DNA from: Sphagnum compactum
Lineage: Eukaryota > Bryophyta > Sphagnopsida > Sphagnales
Direction of reading: 5' to 3'
Length of the DNA: 64,000 bases
Assembly (NCBI GenBank): GCA_965153455.1
Contig: OZ234495.1
Coordinates: 14,814,875-14,878,874, forward strand
The notes beneath the pieces are model-generated. The model saw only the letters and a list, made by a program, of their open reading frames with translations, was not told where the DNA came from and searched no databases. Position 1 is the stretch's first letter. Each line of letters begins with the position of its first letter. Made by a program: the position numbers and the translations under genes. Shown one piece after another: positions 59,765-64,000 of the stretch.

Positions 59765-62700
59765 CTATGATGCTAATGAAACTGGTGATGCCAGCTCTGT
59801 CTCTACAATGGCCAATTGTTTCTCACTCTCTGGCTTTATATCGAAGGCAAGATTGAAAATTTCACTGTAATGATCCACAAAATGTACTTCCAGGCCCTCC
59901 TGGACATGTGGAGGAAGTTCATCATAGTCACGCTTATTAGCAAGAGGGAAGATGATGGTCTTCACCCCACTTCTTCTTGCTGCTACTGTCTTCTCCTTGA
60001 CCTGTGAAAATATCAAACACTCAGAAAACCAATTAGAACCAATAATAGAGATCATGATATTTGGCCTAAAAACTGTCAACAAAGGATCAAAAGGAAATTA
60101 TGTGGTTAACTATACACCGAGGAAGTCTCAATTCTGGAAAAATGTACATTTTGCAGAGAATGCAGAGAAAATTACACGTTAGAGGAATACTCAGCCAGAC
60201 TCAGTAAGACAATAGTCAGTAGCACCAAGAGGCAGAGCAGATCGAAAAATTCAATATAATGCTCATTCAAACTGCAACAAACTTGTGAGGGTAAGCTGCA
60301 ATATTTCAGTACTTGAAGGGTGACTACTTGGAAGGAATACACATTTGATTTAGCCACACCAGCAAAACCAAAACAAACACAACAGTGGTCAGTGTGGTCA
60401 TAACCTTGTGAATATCACTTATAACATACCAATCCATCACCTTCATCACCTTAATCTGGAAATATGAGCTATGTGTTGAGGTAGATGCATAGAGGATACA
60501 GCTCTAGCGCAAGAAGGTATTGACTAAAATGACAGACTTGCATTCACGTGAATGAACAATGATGAAACATGCTCCCAAAGATAGCAGGAGAGAAGCAATT
60601 TCACACCTACAATTGATATTTAATGCAACCTTTGGGTAAGAACTCTGAGTGGACAATAAAGGCTGCAAAGAAAAAGAACCAGAAACTTCACCATACACTA
60701 GGGAAAAATACAGATCAACTGAAGGCATCAAAGCAGGTGATTTACAGCTGAAAGAGAGATCACCCTCAAACAGTGTGAAACAAACAGAAGAAAAGATGAA
60801 CTACACAGACACCAATCAAGAAGCATGTTTCCAGCACTACTACACAAATGAGTTGTAGCAAAGTAACACAGATAATGGCAAACATACCCCTCCAATGGGC
60901 AGCACCCGGCCTGTAAGAGTGACTTCACCAGTCATGGCAACATCTCTGCGCACAGTCTGCTTCATGGCTAGTGACAACATTGAGGTTATCATAGTGCATC
61001 CTGCACTTGGCCCATCCTTTGGAGTGGCCCCAGCAGGAACATGCAAATGGATTCTTGAATTAGCAAAAAAGTTGTTCTTAGGTTCTTTCTCCCGCAAAAT
61101 TGCTCGTGAGAGTGTGTGGGCTATGGTAGCACTTTCCTTCATAACATCACCGAGTTGCCCTGTGATCTGAAGCTGCCCCTTGCCTTCACCTTCCTCCACT
61201 AGACTGGTCTCCACATAAAGAGTAGAGCCCCCCATTGCAGTCCAGGCCAAACCCATCACAACACCAATGGGGGTTTGCTCATAAAGACGATCACTCTGAA
61301 ACACAGGGTTGCCTACATAGTCTGAAAGGTTAGAATCATCCACCACCAGCTTCTCTTGTGGTGTAGGTGGATTCTCTGTCACAGCATCTCCTGGTTCCTG
61401 GTACATAACCCAATGAATTAGCAGCAAAGACAAAACTCAAAAAGTCATTCAAAAAAAATATAGAGCAGCTCCCCCTTTCACAGAATGGTAGCAAGAACTG
61501 CACTCCTTTCTTAAACACAAAGGATGGTTGCTTAGACATATATTACCTCAACAATCACTACATCAGAGCTAGTCTTGGGCAAGCTTTCTGCCTGGTTGTC
61601 ACCAGTGGCTGTATCAGCAACAGGGACAACAGGAACTTCCTCAACAGTGAGAGGGTTTTCAGGGCCCATCCCTAATGTCTGTAGCTGGTTTCTCACCAGC
61701 TTCAAAGCAACCTGCATGCCATGAACACAAAACCCATCAATGCCCTGAACTGAAAATAATACTAGTATGCCACCATAACTAGCATTTGAAAAACAAACCT
61801 ATGACAGGGTGATCAATTCTACTACCAACATGAAAGAGATACACATACCTTACGATAAATCTTTTCAATGTGTTTTTGAAGGTTTCGGACTCCTGCCTCG
61901 CGACAATAGGTCTCAATAAGAGTGTGCAACGCTCCATCACTCAACTCCACCTGCATAACAAAACCCTCACCAGTTAATGCTTCACTTTCACAATCACCTC
62001 CCAAGAGCACACGAGCTTCAGTGGAGAAATTATAAAGCAAACAATACTCAATACAAGACATGCAATGGCTCACCACTCAAATTAACCTGCATCATAAGAG
62101 GCTCTCTGAGTAAGTAGCCACCTTCACAATCAAGGTCCAAAAGAACACATGCTTCAAAGTACAGATCTCAAAGCAAAAATACCCAGCATTTCAACATGTC
62201 AATGGGTTTTCACACCAAAGGACACCATTATCATCTCAAACTTGACAAAGGTGACTTCACCTGCTCGGGCTTGACTCCTGACCCTTCACGAGCAGACTTT
62301 TCCAAGTAATCACGAGCAATGTGCATCTTCTCATCTGTGATGTAACCCACAAGACGGATAACTTCCATCCTATCAAGCAGTGGGTCTGGTATGTTCTCAA
62401 CTACATTCGCAGTGCAGACAAAAAGTACCTGACCAGCCGAGAAACCAATGACAGTTGTCACAAAAAATCCAATCCATATAGGTATGGTGAGACATAAGAA
62501 GGTCCAATCTAGCACAGATCAAATTTGATGGTAGGCTAACAGGAAAAGCAAACACGTATAATTAAGAAAGTGTTAGCTGAAGTTGCCATGACTAAGAGCT
62601 GCTTCTGTATGCTGTTAATGTGTGCCATTTTATGAGGCAGGTTCCATATGTTTGCAGCACTCACCTTCCCAGTTGGTCACCAATCCTGATATCTTTCCCG

Positions 62701-63495
62701 GTGCAAGCTGATTTACTTCAGAGTTCATAAGGGATGTGTAGAGTCCAACTTGGTTTGACACAACCAAAAAGCTAATAGACTATTACATAGCATCCCTTGA
62801 CAGCAGACTGATTTGGTTTGGAGGGAAACAAGGAAAGTTCTGATCACTCCACACTAACTTCCTCAGACTCTCCAAAGTGGTTGTAGTGATTACAAAATTG
62901 AGCGCTCAACTACTCTGGCATCCTATTACATAAACCTTATGCCTTCTTATCCCATTACATAACCTTATTGCTACTATGTGTTTAATGAGGAAATAAGCAA
63001 AATAGTAGCAATAACATGTTTGATCACAATGCAATGTATATAAGTAAGGAGCATTCCAAAAAGTGGGAAGAGATAAGAGAGACAGACATACCTTTGAAAG
63101 ATCAATTGGCACATCAAGGTAATGATCCAAGAAGTTGGCATTCTGTTCAGGATCCAAAAGCTCCAAAAGAGCACTGGCCGGATCCCCTGCATGACCACGT
63201 CCCAGCTATTTCCAACATAACCACAAATCACAGTCCAATTCAAGCATAAGATAATCTAGTCTTAAAACCCTCATTATCACAGGCAACCAACCATGTGGGT
63301 ATGACATCCTAAATTACATTGCACTAGTTAATGCCTGCTATGCCATGGAACAGTACAGTGGTATTTCTACAGAAATGGATCATAGAGTACCTTGTCGATC
63401 TCATCAATCAGAACAAGTGGATTCCCAGTGCCTGTGGCTTTGAGACATTGCACCATCTTCCCAGGCATAGCTCCCACATATGTCCGGCGATGACC
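59765..63495 (-). CDS. LON1: Lon protease, LON1 (mitochondrial) type, C-terminal half; runs off window
   Basis: Seven minus-strand exons join in frame, all phase 0: 63495-63391, 63205-63092, 62428-62261, 61950-61849, 61711-61547, 61397-60888 and 60001-59765, giving the last 466 residues. The AAA+ part starts after Walker A, which is outside the window, and shows [14 protein letters not shown], Walker [28 protein letters not shown] and the sensor region [18 protein letters not shown]. The protease domain has [30 protein letters not shown] with the catalytic Ser, and GG-VKEK with the catalytic Lys split from it by the last intron. The extra acidic stretch between domains and the absence of a C-terminal SKL-type peroxisome signal (it ends SLAS) place it with LON1, which degrades misfolded and oxidised matrix proteins, rather than peroxisomal LON2. 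No lesion is seen. Confidence 0.95.
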
Positions 63496-64000
63496 CTGCC
63501 AAACACAATCCTTGGTACATAGCCTTCTCCACAATATGCCAAGTGCTGGTAGAGTGTATCTGCTTGAATTATTGTAGAAAGAATTATGATTACCATCAGG
63601 CTCTAGGTTTAGAGCTTTGAGAGATATACAAAGCACACATAAGGCTTTGCACTTGAGCAAAGAAAAGATCAGGTCACTTTGAAAGGATGAACTTAGCCAC
63701 ATCAGCCGTAACTGTCTTAGTGGTAGCTGTAGTCTATGCATAAACAAAATCAGCCAAAAGTCACAGCTATATCTATAAGATTGCAGAGAAAACTCCAGAA
63801 TAACACTTCTATAGTAACTGTTTGATCAGTTCCAGCCAAAAAGTCACAGATAGACCAAAGCCATCTGAAGTAGGATGTCAAAACCATCTTTGGTTTGATC
63901 AACCATACACCAATGCAGGGTTCAGAGAGCCCAAACATGTAGGAAGACATTGGACTCATTTAACAACTTGCTGTAGCCTTCTCCACATGCCCAGAGATCA
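63496..64000 (-). other. LON1 intron or upstream part of gene
   Basis: The next upstream exon should carry the Walker A region. I do not find it before the window edge, so this is read as intron sequence of the same gene. Confidence 0.6.

Noticed and set aside
63187-63205. A 19-base microexon in LON1 for LGRGHA
   Set aside because: At first the acceptor seemed to be GCAG ending at 63187, but the TAG acceptor just before 63205 makes the exon continuous and keeps phase.

Overview
This window is nuclear DNA from a land plant. Six intron-bearing genes are recognisable, all of plant type: a CDKF;1-like kinase, a UBC27-type E2 with a UBA domain, an APEM9-like peroxisomal protein, STAY-GREEN (SGR), a NUP35-like nucleoporin and an organellar Lon protease of LON1 type. 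The splice sites are GT-AG and the background is AT-rich, with long gene-poor stretches full of decayed transposons. The LINE keeps an endonuclease plus reverse transcriptase layout, and several proteins are long or unlike flowering-plant orthologues outside their core domains. I therefore suspect a non-flowering plant (fern, lycophyte or gymnosperm), but this is inference and the sequence does not prove it.

Layout. 1-3.0 kb: AT-rich DNA with degenerate telomere-like and TAGGTA-like fields, a strong hairpin and a GTAG microsatellite. 3.3-7.55 kb (+): CDKF;1-like kinase. 10.0-12.5 kb (-): UBC27-like E2, tail to tail with the kinase. 12.5-21.3 kb: microsatellites, AT-rich desert, a GC-rich repeat island at 17.8-18.6 kb and a MITE at 20.5-20.9 kb. 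21.3-23.1 kb (+): APEM9-like gene. 23.8-24.0 kb: Harbinger-type MITE. 27.1-29.1 kb (-): SGR, with G-box motifs about 1 kb upstream. 30.5-30.9 kb: second, inverted copy of the 20.5 kb MITE. 32.5-37.1 kb (+): dead LINE. 37-43 kb: AT-rich DNA with a SINE-like element. 43.4-48.2 kb (+): NUP35-like gene. 48-53.8 kb: AT-rich desert with a 165-171 bp tandem array. 53.8-56.2 kb (-): dead hAT-like transposase. 59.8-63.5 kb and beyond (-): C-terminal half of LON1, running off the right end.

The six genes alternate strand (+ - + - + -). They are unrelated housekeeping functions (cell-cycle kinase activation, ubiquitin transfer, peroxisome import machinery, chlorophyll breakdown, nuclear pore, mitochondrial proteolysis), and I see no pathway cluster. 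The most unusual points are: the kinase carries an activation segment of about 630 residues containing a decoy copy of its own T-loop/P+1 motif; its 3' UTR has four tandem 50-bp units rich in UGUA; the NUP35-like gene lacks the usual C-terminal helix and has a novel last exon; and several hairpin or foldback elements occur as related pairs within the window.
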